Position numbers and translations under genes: made by a program. Shown here piece after piece: positions 45,732-57,095 of a stretch of DNA of 64,000 nucleotides (within the stretch, counting starts at the first letter, position 1; every line of letters begins with the position of its first letter). The DNA lies in assembly GCA_963922205.1 (NCBI GenBank), contig CAWUHX010000017.1, forward strand, positions 434,001 to 498,000, in the 5' to 3' direction. The DNA comes from Romanomermis culicivorax (lineage: Eukaryota; Nematoda; Enoplea; Mermithida; Mermithidae). Below the pieces are notes generated by a model that saw only the letters and a list, made by a program, of their open reading frames with translations, searched no databases and was not told the origin of the DNA.

Positions 45732-46156
45732 CATACATGTAATTGGGGGGGAAGTGCTATGGGAACCCCCCCCCCCAGGAATCGTCGACCATATGGCTAG
45801 CCATTGGGCGACCGCCCCCCCCCCAGGATTTTCCAATCCTATGGCTAGCCATATGGTAGCCCTAGGGACCCCCATAGTTTTAGTCGGAAAAATACTGAAA
45901 AATGTCAATTTTTGAACAAAAAATGGTCAAAAACGTCAATTTTCTCGGCGCTTCACGCCATAAGTACATATTTTATCATTTTTTAGACAAAAATTACTAC
46001 TTTTTAAACCGTTTTCGGACATTTTTCATGGAAAAAATCGAATTTTTTTTCCTTCAGGGACCCCTCCCCCCAAAATTTTGGGAATTACTGACCCCCGGCC
46101 CCAAAAAAGTGCTCCAACCCCCCCCCCCCAGACCTCGGAGCTCCGTTACATGTATG
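45732..46156. mobile_element. CATACATGTA MITE, copy A
   Basis: CATACATGTAATTGGGG ... CCGTTACATGTATG, with perfect duplications CGCAAATT (45724-45731, 46157-46164). Internal words ATGGCTAGCCAT, plus the GC palindrome variant TCGGCGCTTCACGCCA at 45945-45960 in the middle. Open frames through it come from C/G runs. Confidence 0.93.
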
Positions 46157-46892
46157 CGCAAATTGTGTCGATGCCGATTTGCATAGACACCGTGCATAAA
46201 AGTGCCGGTTGTCTATGTTTTTGGTCGTTTGTGATTTGTTGTTTATTTTTATATTAAAAGAAATCGGCGGCCACCAGGCCATATATTTATAATAATATTT
46301 GTATTATTATTTTGTGGAGTTTGCGCCAAAATACAAGGTCCCTCGACCGGACATTTATTGGACATCTCACAGCGGAGGGAACGCAGGTTAGAATCCGGAT
46401 TTCTGTAGTGCCACCCACCGTGCAAGTCTACATTTGCAACTTAATTCTCGGTCTGACTTCTAGGTTTGTTGCTGATTGGAAGTTACTTGAGATCAGAGAG
46501 TTGTTTGATCTTCTGCAGTTCTTTGGAACGAAAGCAGGTGATCTTTGTTGACTTTGAGACTGACCGAACTGTTGCAAACTTATTCTACCTAAGGTTCCGG
46601 CCTGATTAGGTGAATTAGCTAGTAACTGATTAGGTCTATTTTTGATACCAATTCTTTTATTACATTTCTCAATCTAACTCCAAGTCTCATTTCAACATTA
46701 TGAAACAACCAATCAATCTAGGAGTCAAACAACTAACCAACTGGTCAATGAAGCAAGCAGAAAGCTTAAGAAACAGTCACAGGGTCAACCGAAAAAAAAT
46801 TGGGTAGGACCAAGCAATTCGAGAGTTGAACTTGACAAACAGCCAATAAAGCCAACCAGGGAAAAAACAACAAACCAATCATGGAGTCAGCA

Positions 46893-47640
46893 ACCTTAAA
46901 AATGCTCATAAACGCTTTATTTATGTGTTTTTGAGCTTTCTCAAACCTTCTGGTGTTTTAAGAGCCGTTAATCCATTAAAATTGAGGAAAAATTTAAATT
47001 TTCGAGTTTGATCGAAGTCTAATCTACAAGCATTGTGGAACAAATTTTCATGCAAACTATCCAAGAGCATAATTACTTTGAATTACATGAGAAATTGACG
47101 GTTATCCAAGTTCTCTATGATGAAAAATGAGAACGCCAAAAAAGTTAATGTTTCCAGCGTGAAGCGCCAGAAAAGTTTTTTGGGTGCGACGCTGAAAAAT
47201 AAATTTTCCGAACATTTATTTCAAGAATTAGATTATTTAAAAATTAAAAAAAAATTATTCAAAAAATTTGAAAACCAGTAATTTATTCGAAAACTTCCAC
47301 GAACTTGGCTGAAAAGATTTGATGAGTAAATTCATTATGGGGTCTGAAAAATTTTCCGATGCTGCGCGCTGGAAACAAGGTTATGCCGGCAGTAGAAAAT
47401 TGGAATTATTGCGCTTTAGATTGTTGTTGATTTTGCTGTATTCAGCGCCATCTGACCTAAAATTCAAGATCTTTACTTTCGCCCTTAATTTACACAAATT
47501 ACTGACTAAGGGAAGAATAGAATGCAAAACATGCTGGAAAGTGTGCATATAAAAGATCATTGAGCATTTTAGAGTGGAAAAGCATTTATGAAAAATATTG
47601 AAACAACCTTTTTGAAAAATAACAACCAATCTAAATAAAT
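46893..47640. repeat. R2 body fragment R2e, reversed, inside element Y
   Basis: Matches the reversed R2 body (GCTCATAAACGC, TTTTTGAGCTTTCTCAAACCTTCTGG, then ...CCAGTAATTTATTCG...GAACTTGGC). Palindromes CCAGCGTGAAGCGCCAG (47154-47170) and CCGATGCTGCGCGCTGG (47356-47372). It duplicates sequence also present in the surrounding R2d. Confidence 0.65.
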
Positions 47641-49756
47641 TTGGCTTGGGTAGCTACGTACAAAATTTGCTTTGCCCAGGTATGCAGTAACTTATTCGTT
47701 TACTCGCATGAACTTGGCCGGAAAGATATGAGTGGAAGAGTAGAAATTTCCGAAGGCTACTTCCATGAAGCTTCCGAACTGATTTTATGTTAAGAAAGGA
47801 ATAATCGCTTCGAAAAGTTTAGAGACTTTGACGTATTGATCTTCCTCAAAAAGTGTTTCAAGGAAAAACTACGAATCTTCATCAAATATCAAGATAAAAT
47901 ATTGATTACCACTTAAAACATGAGATAATACGTTTGAGATGATGAAAACTATTATACATTAAATGATAGGTGAAGGTAGACATTCTGAAAGTTGCATCTG
48001 AGCTGGGTAATACATAATGATTATTAAAGTATAAAGTATATTAAAGTATAAGTAAAGTATAGTAAAAAATTATAAAATTTTGAGATTGTGAACTTCTAAA
48101 ATGAATATTTTCTATACCTTATCCCCAAAATTGTCTTCCCTAAATGGTAAAGGGCCGTTTGTACACGTACAAATGACTACTCCAATTTCGTTTTCCCCAA
48201 AAAATTTTCATTTGCTTCCGGCGAAAAAAACACTGGTTGAGACACAATAAACCGATTCGAGTTTCGTGAAATATTAGTGAGTAAGCATCTCTATAATTTA
48301 ATTCGTTGGGTGTTGCAGATTTTAAATCTAAGTCAGTCTCAAGATGATCTAAACAATTAAGTGTTGATTTTTTACTTATTATATTTCATTAGTTAATTGA
48401 TGTGTCATCACATTCTTTAACATGGGTATTTGTTTTCAGCTGAATTACTATGTTATATATCAGACCCGAATCAGAATTGTGACAATTTTGTCGAGTCCGG
48501 GTCCAAAATTTTAAAAATTTCTGGTCCGGGTCTAAAATTTTGAGAATATCGGGTCCGGGTCCAACAAATTAGTCGGGTAATTTCGGGTCTCATTTCGGGT
48601 CCGGGTACCCGATACATCTTTATTTTCTATTAGGCGCATCCGTTAGCTCATGTACTTCCACTTACTATCCAATGTTCAACAGTTTCTTTCAGTCAAGTTT
48701 GCTCGTCTCATTTTGTTATCGTTTACAGTCAATTTTCATCAATTCTCTCAATTTTTTCTCTTGGGGCTTGGAATATTTCGAACGTTGTTTGAGAATATTA
48801 AAACTCGAAGGAACAAATTACACTCTATTTATTCCTTATGGTTGTGGAAGTTCATTTCCCAGCGTTTCAGGAAGTGAAAATCCGAAAATTTTACCGGCAC
48901 TCTGCGCCACACTAAGAAATGAATACAATTGTATAATTCTAATCGGATTTGATTGACCCGACTAGAAATTTCCCAATTTTTTCCTCATTTTTGTAGGCTA
49001 CTGACTAGAAAAGTATCAGAATGCTTGGGTCCGTGGCCACATTATAATCGTTTTCAGAGATTTAGAAAATGAGGGAAAACATTTTGGGTTCGGTTCTCAT
49101 GTGGAAAAAACTTCGAGGAAAATAAAATTGTGTTACGATCGTGTGTGCTTTATACATGTCGATTTTCCCCGGTACATATGTCTTTAGCAATTCTATGTAG
49201 GAATTAGTGTGAGTTTTCACTCTGAAAAAATCTGGAATATTCTGGGAAATTGACCTGGAAAAGTCAGGGAATTTTATTTTGGGAAACTGATTGACACCCT
49301 GTTATCAACATTTTAAGGCATTGATCAACTTGATTCTGACATCAAGGCAATCACTTTTTCTACTTTTGACTAAACTCCATTCATTTTGAAATGATCGATG
49401 ATGCGAGGTGTCGCCCAATTTTTTAATCAAAATTAGGGAAGAATCGTTCCAAGATTATCGAAATTGATTTCGTGATCTGTAGCAATGCTGCGTTTGCCAA
49501 AACTCCTATCATTTCAAAATCGAGTATCCAGTCGATTGAGCACATGCCGGTTTCTTGGCTGGTTCATCATGAATTATGTTCATACTTCTCGATGTTATAG
49601 CAGTAGTAGTTCGGCCTTCTACTCACATATTTTCCAAGAATAAATCAATGTGAAACAGAGTCTGTTTGTGATAACCTTTGAAGAATTCAATGCGGCTATA
49701 GGGTACAATTAACTGGGAGTAAGATTTCCTTGACTACACTCTTCATCACTTCCAAA

Positions 49757-50275
49757 CAGCGTTTTTAGGCCAATTAAGAGCCATAGCTCTCAAAAATCCT
49801 GATTGGTTCCTAAAAATTCAGCGGCAGGAGCCAAATCGGCTTGCAAAAATTTAGGAATTTAGTATAATATATAATTTAGATAATAATTTAGAGACGCTTT
49901 AAACTTCGAATTTCGAGAAATATCGCCGCTTCGCGGAAGTATATCAAGTGTTCATAGCTTATGTTTTCAAATATTCTGATATGCTATGTATAGGAGATGT
50001 ATTGCCCGAAACGTTAATTTACACAACAATGTTGCATACGTTGTTATCTAAACATTTCGCTCAATTAGACGAAGAACTAGAATGTCCCGATGGGGCAAAA
50101 AAAAAGAATATACTTGCTGGACTTGCTGGGATAGTTGCCAAGCTAGAAAGAGAAATGGACTAGATTTTTGAGAAAATGGGTTGAAGTCGGAAAAAATTCA
50201 CTTTCTGGATTTTCATTCTTTCTCGAAAAAATTTTCCATATCTGTGAAAAAGTATACGCTGCAGCATCGTGCCTT
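49757..50275. mobile_element. R4b fragment fused to R5 fragment
   Basis: 49757-50088 matches the left part of R4a (CAGCGTTTTTAGGCCAATTAAGAGCC start, CGAATTTC...ATCGCCGCTTCGCGGAA, ACACAACAATG, CTAAACATTTCGCTCAATTA). At 50088 it passes directly into the R5 arm (CCCGATGGGGCAAAAAAAAAG). The junction looks like a recombination or insertion boundary. Confidence 0.6.
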
Positions 50276-50485
50276 TTGTAATTCCCCTGTCATCAACTAG
50301 AGAAGAATTTTTCTATCTGAAAATTCTATGCACATGACTTCAAATGTAAAGAAATGGTAAACTAATAGCACTCTAACTCCCAACCGATTCAAAACTCCTG
50401 CCTCTCTCACTGGCTGAAAAATAGTGAGGGAACATAATATTATAGTCATTTTCAGAACTATAAAGAAACCTGATGTTGGTTGCAC

Positions 50486-50929
50486 CAGCGTTTTTTTTTC
50501 TGCTCGGTCCATTTGTACTGGTACAAACGACCTCTCAAAAACCGTTTGTACTCCAAAATTTGCGAAAAATTGTTAAAAAGAGCATTCATTGTTATAAAAC
50601 GCAACAAACATGCTGTGAAATACGTTGGCTATTTTCACGAGACACATAGGAAGGCTATGAATTCAGACACATAAAACACTTGATCATGAGACACAGAACA
50701 TGCACTAGTGAAATACTCCACAAAAAGCTTTTATTATGCTATAGCTACTAGTACGTCGTTATCGATGGGGACGCATAAAAAACAAGTCCATTATTGATAC
50801 TGATGGCTCTTGAGTGACATAAAATTTTTTTGTCCTAAAAATTTTGTTTGTACCAGTACAAACGAAGCCGAAATTCTCGTTTGTACTCTGGACCATTCCG
50901 TTTGTAAAGTACAAATAAAAAAACACTGG
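50486..50929. mobile_element. hAT-like MITE (TTTGTACTGGTACAAA words)
   Basis: Starts CAGCGTTTTTTTTTCTGC and ends CAAATAAAAAAACACTG; flanks GGTTGCAC (50478-50485) and GGTCGCAC (50930-50937), 7 of 8. Words TTTGTAC, TGGTACAAACG and CGTTTGTAC repeat several times at both ends. Confidence 0.85.
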
Positions 50930-51567
50930 GTCGCACTAACCCAACATGAGGATAATCTCAGCATCGGGATTAAATTATTGATTCTCAGTTGAGCTAATTG
51001 CTGTGTGGGGATTATTTTCTTCCAGTGCAGAAACAATACTCACTTCAGGATTAACTGATACTGAGGTTTAAGTTCCTGTTTGGGAATTGCTGACATTTTT
51101 ATATTTATTTGCTTTAGAGATAAGAAAATTATGCGAAATGTTAGTCCAACCCGACAGATCGAGCTGGGGATATATCTTGACATTGAGCTCGTTATACTCC
51201 TGATGACATTCAATATATACCAAACTTGAGATCAAACCGAACCGCCTTTTTTTCGAGATTATCTTGAGCTCGAGCTTAGACCCCTTTAGTGCAACTGGGC
51301 CTTGGTTACAGTCATTGGGCACCGATCTGCAAATGGGAGAATAGGGTAATGCATACAAAAATGTTCCTGATTCAGCCGTGTCTATATTAGGGGTGGGCGC
51401 CAAATCCTGTTCCTGGTTCTACCCCACTATACTCGCACTCCCACGGCAAGAGTACGAATTTTTTGGAAACAGGAGGGGAGCGATGGGGATGGGTAAAATT
51501 GCGTCCCATCCGCAATCCCGAAAAAAGCGCTCTTTCTGCAAATTTGAGTTCAAATCCAGGGTACTTA

Positions 51568-52792
51568 TGCACTTCATGGCCTATGGAATTTTTACCAAGT
51601 TTTTTAACGTGTAAGGTATATAGAGCGTGTATGTACAAGCAACATACGCTAGCTAGTTTTTTAACATGTAAAGTATATACAGCGTGTATGTATAGGCAAC
51701 ACGCTAGCTAGTTTTTGAATATGTAAAGAACACGAGAAAGGTTTCGCGCCTCTGTTCACCACCCCCTTTCCTAAAAAATATTTTTGACACTGTAAGTATG
51801 AAGATGTAAACCTAAATGTGAAATCCAGTAAATGCAGAAAAACGCCGAAGGGGATGGGCACTACGCACCCGCCTGTGTGGCTCTGCTCCTCTCTGCCCTA
51901 AGCCTAAGCTTAAGAGCTTGATAGATGAATGACCAGGCAATATACTGTACTTCCCCTTACTTTGGTGTACATAGTCATCTTTATACCAACATTAGTTTGC
52001 ACTATCTACAATTCAGAGACATACATCTTAGCACTTTGGTGGTCCACAAAAAAACATAAGCTTACCGCAGGTTCAGCATTGTGGATACTGCCATAACAAA
52101 TATCGTTCTTGGCACCATGATATTGCAGTGTCTTCATCGGATGTTGCTCGCAAATAGAGATCCTCTAACTTAAAGCCTCGAAGGTCAAAGGTTAATGTCA
52201 TGGTAAGCAGCAAAACTGAGCATACCCACCATAAAAAAATCGTTTGGCACTGTGAGTATCAAAGTGTAAACTCCAATGTGTAATCCGGTAAATGCAGGAA
52301 AAAACCTAATGGGACGGGTGCTAGGCGCTAGCCTCGCCTACATGTCTCCGCTCCGCTCAGCCCTAGGCCTAAAGGGTTTTTTATACTTGCCTTTTCCGAT
52401 GGAACAGAATGCAATCGACACAACGTTACCGAACGAAAAGGAAATTTTCGTTCCGTTTTGTTCAAGGTTACTGCCGGTAATTTTCTTGAAAATTTCTTCC
52501 TTTCTGATCGGAAGTGGATTTTTAGGCTTAACATTTCTAGTTTTTGATGATCCATTTCGTTCCATCAAAAAAAGCAAGTATAAGTGACCTTTAAGAATTT
52601 AACACACCCCTAATTCACGTTACTTTGGGGCGGTCTTGACACTAACATCAGTTTACACTAATTTGTACTTAACGGATACATGCACGTTGTATATACCTTA
52701 CACATTAACAAACTGGGTAGCGTACGTTGCCTATACGGTGTTACCTTACACATTTAAAAACATAGAAAAAATTCGATAGGCCATAAAGTGCA
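51568..52792. mobile_element. Foldback-like element with TGCACTTCATGGCC ends
   Basis: TGCACTTCATGGCCTATGGAA at the left and TTCGATAGGCCATAAAGTGCA at the right are inverted repeats. Next inside, TTTTTAACGTGTAAGGTATA with CAACATACGCTAGCTAGTTTT is tandemly doubled on the left, with one inverted copy on the right. A further repeat (GTAAACC-AATGTGAAATCCAGTAAATGCAG) is present at 51805 and 52265. A sub-element at 52390-52575 has inverted ends GATGGAACAGAATG/CATTTCGTTCCATC. Confidence 0.6.
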
Positions 52793-53059
52793 TCGAGGAA
52801 CTGTGAATGATGCTATTTTGTTGATTAGTTGAATAGAAGAGAATAAATTTGTTTCTAGCTTGTAATCAGAAGAACTTATGGAGTAAATTCTATAGGATAT
52901 GTTATGTAAAATGGGTGGATTAAACATATCTTGCACAATTGATTTAGTTCTAAGGAGACTTTGTGCTGCAGATTTTTTTCTAAAAAAGGTGAGTTGGATT
53001 TTATGTGCCACTTTCCCACAGTTGATTCCTTCTGTTGATATCAAAATCAGTAAAAAAGT

Positions 53060-53490
53060 TCAACACAGTTGGAAACACACGTGTGCGAGGGGGTATGAGG
53101 GTACAAAATACCCCTAGAGTTTTGGAATTGCAAAATTTGTTACGAAAAAAATTTTTTGTCAACTTTTTTCAATTTTTTGTCTCAAAAAACGCCAAAGAAC
53201 TAAAGTCCACCCCTGTATCCTTTTCAAAATTTCGGAGATGCACATGTTTGGTTGGAAAGTGTGTTGGTGCACTCAGCTGCAGAATACACTTTTTCACAGA
53301 CATGAAAAATTTTTTTGAAAAAAGAATGAAAATCCAATATAACGAAACTAGATTTTTTTCCAACTTTAAACCATGTTCACAAAAATCTAGTACACTTCTT
53401 TTTTAGCTTGGCAACTATCCACGCAAGTATATTATTCTTTTGTCTGCCCCGTCGGGGCATTTTCCAACAAACTAGTCCGCCTCTTTTTAG
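53060..53490. repeat. R5-family fragment, reversed
   Basis: CACTTTTTCACAGACATGAAAAA, AGAATGAAAATCCAATAT, TTAGCTTGGCAACTATCCACGCAAGTATATTATT and CCCGTCGGGGCATTTTCC match R5 in reverse. The left part (53090-53200) has GTAC and CCCC words that are not in the other copies. Confidence 0.6.
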
Positions 53491-53699
53491 TGGGCCTCAA
53501 CCATGTATAATAATCTTCGTAGAAGCACATCGAAGTTGAAGTTTTAAATTTGGTCATATCTACATCGGAGAAACAATAAAAAACAATCTTAAAGCTACCA
53601 ATTTTCACTTTCGGTAGGAGTAAAAGACGTGTAAACCGCATAGAACTTAAAACACTTTGGAAACATACTGTGAAGTGACCAATTCCATCGAATTCTCCA

Positions 53700-54510
53700 T
53701 GATCAAGAACTCCTCAACCCGAAAATACGCAGAAATACCTTTGTTTACACACAGATTACCTCTTGTGTGAAGTGACTGTGTTCCATATGGTCAGAAACCT
53801 CTTCCCCCAAAAGTCGGAGAAATACATTTGTTTACACTCGATATAATTTTGCGTGTTAAATCATTGTATTCATTAATTTCCCAGTGGTCGAAAAACCCCT
53901 TCCTCAAAAAATCACGAAAATACGCTTGTTTACACCCGAGATAATTTTTTTTGTGTAAAACGACGCATCCATTGAATTCCCCGCAGTCGAAAACTCAATC
54001 AACAACAAAATCGCGAATATAAGTTTGGTTGCATGCGGGATAATTTTTGTGTAAAGTGATCGCAGTTATTGAATTTCCCGTAGTTCAAAACCACTTGCCC
54101 CAATTAATCACGAAAATACGCTCATTTACGCACGATATAATGTTTTTGTGTAAAGTAATGCATCCATTGAAATCCCCGCAGTCGAAATCCCAATCAACAA
54201 CAAAATCACGAAAATACGCTTGGTTACATGCCGGATAATTTTAGTCTAAAGTGATCGCATTCATTAAATTCCCCGTGGTCGAAAACCCCTTCCATTGAAA
54301 ATCTTGAAAATACGCTTGTTCGCAGCAGGGATAATTTGTTTGTGTAAAATGGCTGCATTTATTGAATACGCCGTGGTCGAAAACTCCTTCCATCAGAAAA
54401 TTACGAAAATACGCTTGTTTACACTCGGGATTATTTATTGTGTAAAGTGACCGCATCCATTGAATTCCCAATAGTCGAAAACCCCTTGCTCAAAAAGACC
54501 ACCTTTGTTA
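53700..54510. repeat. Tandem satellite, unit about 97 bp, about 8 copies
   Basis: A phrase like ACGCTTGTTTACAC recurs at about 53742, 53826, 53923, 54021, 54118, 54217, 54313, 54411 and 54503, i.e. every 84-99 bp. Each unit also has ATAATTTTTTTGTGTAAAG, GATCGCATCCATTGAATTCC and CGTGGTCGAAAACCCC. No conserved reading frame. Located in PDCD2 intron 2. Confidence 0.88.
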
Positions 54511-54525
54511 CAAGCAGGATGATCA

Positions 54526-55137
54526 GATAACACTACATACAGAAAAAAATGATATTTTTGAACCCAAACGAACGGTTTTATCGTGCTGTGGTCCCTCATA
54601 TAATTTGACCAAATTAATATTTTCAAAAAATAAAAAAAGCGTTTCGAGAGGACACTTGGATGCCCGGATAAAAGTGTCAAGGTCCGGGGTGCATACCCAT
54701 TGAGGCATCTGCTGCAACTGGAGGCCCTAAAAAAGGCCGTTTTTCATGCTTTTGGCGCCCCACCGAGCACCATTTAATTATGGACCATCAGTGACCTTTG
54801 CCACCCATATGTTTGCCCTTATGGCGGATATTATGCAGAAGACTGCACGTTTCTGTCTATAACTGTTTTTTTCTCTAGGGAGGTTAGTCAGATTTTAGGG
54901 GGCGAAGTATATTATAATGTGTTAAAAACATTTTTTTTCACTACTACATTCTTTTAGAAGTTTTTGTTTTGGCTTGTTGAAATTTGGATTGTCTGTAAAA
55001 TGGGCCCTAGGAGAGAATTGGCCTCTGGCACAAAAAGTTTAAAAAATCCTGCTTCCAAAAATGATTATAAATTGTTGATTAGGTTTGATTCATCACTTCA
55101 GTATGTGACACTGGGCGATGAAAAAGTTCCTTCAATC
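54526..55137. other. PDCD2 intron 2, no element recognised
   Basis: A short GTGCATACCCATTGAGG-type unique region, moderately GC-richer at 54640-54830, with no coding feature supported. Confidence 0.35.
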
Positions 55138-55486
55138 CATACATGTAACGGGGCCCCGAGGTCTGGGGGGTTGGACGACTTTTTTGGGGCCGGGGGTCAG
55201 TAATTCCCAAAATTAGGGTCTCAAGGGAAAAAAATCGATTTTTTAACGAAAAATAGTATAAAAAATTGTATTTTTTTCTACAACATGGCGCGAAGCATCA
55301 TTCAAAAATTGACATTTTTCGGTATTTTTCCGACGAAAAGTATGGGGGGTCCCTACGGCTACCATATGGCTAGCCATGGGATTGGAAAATCCTGGGGGTG
55401 GTCGCCGTATGGCTAGCCATATGGTTTACGATTTCTGGGGGTGTTCCCATAGCACTAACCCCCCCCCCCCCCTCATTACATGTATG
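55138..55486. mobile_element. CATACATGTA MITE, copy B
   Basis: CATACATGTAACGGGG ... TCATTACATGTATG, with perfect duplications CTTCAATC (55130-55137, 55487-55494). Opposite interior orientation to copy A. ATGGCTAGCCAT words preserved; the palindrome is reduced to ATGGCGCGAAGCATC. Confidence 0.93.
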
Positions 55487-55636
55487 CTTCAATCGTGTTT
55501 TTTAGAAACGTCCTGGCTTGCTGCATAGAAGCAATGAGAATCTACTTTGAAAATGTTATTTGGAAGTTGAAGAAATGCTTTTACAGACGAAAAGCCTGCG
55601 ATGTACGTGGTATCTTTTTTATATTTTGCAGGATAC

Positions 55637-56431
55637 CGTGACATCAGAGCGCGAACATTAGAGGACAGGACATTAAAGCGCAGGGACATTAGAGCGCAGA
55701 AACATTAGATCAGAGCGAAATAAAAAATCCTTAAATAAAATAATTTGAAAAATGACAACACTTTAGCTCAAAAATGCTTTCTTCACATTTCTCATGACCC
55801 TGGAGAAGTTCATGTCAGAGCATTTTTCAACCATCGAGTATTTTTCCCCATTTTTTATTTTCTTTCTTGTTTCACTTTTCTTACTTTTTCCCGTCTCCTG
55901 TTATTGATATAATATTTTTCCCTTGTTTTCATTTTATATTTTTTATATCTCATTTTTCGTCCACTCCATCACTCATATTCTTTTTAGATTTTTTCATTCA
56001 GTCGCTCATATGGGATTTACCGCTAATCCATTTTGTAAAAACATTTTATTAGATAAAGTTAGATTAGATTAAATTTTCAAAATTAGATTACATTAAAGAT
56101 AAAATCGATGCTTGTTCGAGTAGTTAGTAAAAAGAAAGGATATGCAAATCTTTCATACAAAAGTTACGAAAGACACAAAAAATCGCAAATATTAGTCAAT
56201 CAAGTTGTTTCATTTCGTTGTTTTCGAATTCATCTTGAATTTTTAAGTCGCATCCGGAATGACACACGCAGTTTCTTCTCAGCTTTTGAAAACTCTTGGA
56301 AGAAAGCTATTTGCTTAGTATTTTTTATATTCAAAAATATTCGATTTCATTGCAAACCAGTTAGCGTTAGTTCGAAAAAATATTTTTTTTGAAATGCATC
56401 TTGATGTCCTGCGCGCTAGTGTCCGGTCACG
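55637..56431. mobile_element. Element with GAGCGC/GGACATT words, copy B
   Basis: Left CCGTGACATCAGAGCGCG followed by AGGACATTAAAGCGCAGG repeats; right GATGTCCTGCGCGCTAGTG then TCCGGTCACG. The same architecture as 235-728. No coding region. Confidence 0.6.
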
Positions 56432-56798
56432 ATTTTGTGGTTCTATTTGCTACAGTCGACATAACAATGTGACTCATTCTCGCGTTCCAACCCTCATTCA
56501 TCTGTAATCTGTTTTTCTTAAAGTGCTTCCAAATAATGCATCCGGAAAGCAAGTACTATTTTGTATTTTCAGCATTTTCTGCCTAGCCGTACGTCACATG
56601 AAATTGAAAATTTGTGACAACACTCGGAAATTTTTGAGTAAAAAAATTCTACAGTAAAAGGTTTATCTGGAAGACTTTCGAGCATTTTAATTTTAGGTGC
56701 ATTTTATAGAAAACGGACCATAAAAACACGTTGTATATATTATATATTATTTTAACCAACCACTGTCCTGGAAGATTATTTTTGAATTCTATTTTCAG

Positions 56799-57057
56799 GT
56801 ATGACAGAGGTGGTTCACCCTTATGGGCTACGGACTTCACTCCCGGAGACGATATTCCTGATTGTTCAGTCTGTGGTGCTCCAAGAATTTTCGAGTTTCA
56901 AGTTATGCCCCACCTTTTGCATTATTTGAACGTAGACGACGTCGGTAAAAGTTTAGATTGGGCCACGGTAGCTGTTTATACGTGCTCGGAATCGTGTTCC
57001 ATTGAAAATTTAGGCTACTCTACTGAATTCGTCTGGAAGCAAGATTTTTCGGCATGA
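56799..57057 (+). CDS. PDCD2: PDCD2, exon 3 (C-terminal domain)
   Basis: Acceptor TTGAATTCTATTTTCAG after a 15.9-kb intron, phase match exact. Encodes [55 protein letters not shown] and [14 protein letters not shown] then TGA. This is the PDCD2 C-terminal domain (IPDCPCGAKRILEFQVMP, GKSIDWGILAVFTCAESC, EEFVWKQD in vertebrates), including the paired cysteines of a second metal site. Total protein 362 aa against 344 in human; no frame damage, so the gene appears intact despite the intron load. Confidence 0.95.
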
Positions 57058-57095
57058 ATTATTTCATTTTATAATGTGTCACTCCTAATTTGTAT

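Larger units (their letters stand above)
44267..47684. mobile_element. Element Y (CATACCTGGGCAA ends)
   Basis: CATACCTGGGCAATGG ... GCTTTGCCCAGGTATG with flanks CAGTAATT (44259-44266) and CAGTAACT (47685-47692), 7 of 8; the joined flanks restore the R2 sequence. The TIR shares CATACCTG with the small CATACCTGTA MITEs. Contents: GGTAGC-type words at both ends, a minisatellite, a tRNA-like segment, a MITE and a second R2 fragment. The open frame at 46312-46551 has no recognised domain. Confidence 0.82.
43764..48235. mobile_element. hAT-like MITE R2d (TTTGTACA words), reversed
   Basis: Starts CAGGATTTTTTTTTGTACA and ends GGCGAAAAAAACACTG with perfect duplications GTTGAGAC (43756-43763, 48236-48243). 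Words TTGTACA/TGTACAAA at both ends. The R2 body is in reverse orientation and is interrupted after ...AAAACAGTAATT by element Y. A decayed palindrome (GCGCGAAGTGCCGAA) lies near 44117. Confidence 0.9.
42750..48621. mobile_element. Element X (GATGTATCGGGTCC ends)
   Basis: Left GAGATGTATCGGGTCC, right GGGTACCCGATACATCTT; flanked by ATTTTCTA at 42742-42749 and 48622-48629 (target inside R1). Subterminal arrays of CGGGTCCGGGTCCAAAATTTT-type words at both ends resemble those of hAT1. 42890-43755 and 48244-48465 are its own interior; open frames there (42990-43211, 43328-43570) have no recognised domain. Confidence 0.75.
42495..49301. mobile_element. R1-family element, copy 3, split by a 5.9-kb nest
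   Basis: Starts CAGGATGTCAAGCG, ends AAACTGATTGACACCCTG. TTATCA lies directly at both outer edges (6 bp). Words CCTGGAAA/CTAGAAAA at both ends differ from those of copy 1, while the body is shared. Palindrome TCGGCGCTTCACGCCGG at 42705-42721, decayed right one near 48894. Body is split at TATTTTCTA by element X. Confidence 0.75.

Noticed and set aside
44328-45738. NQPTD and W/F-rich repeat proteins
   Set aside because: Translations of the 24-bp minisatellite in all frames; frames break at indels and at the tRNA-like insert.
46312-46551. 79-codon frame inside element Y
   Set aside because: More protein-like than its surroundings, but no motif recognised and no continuation; left uncalled.
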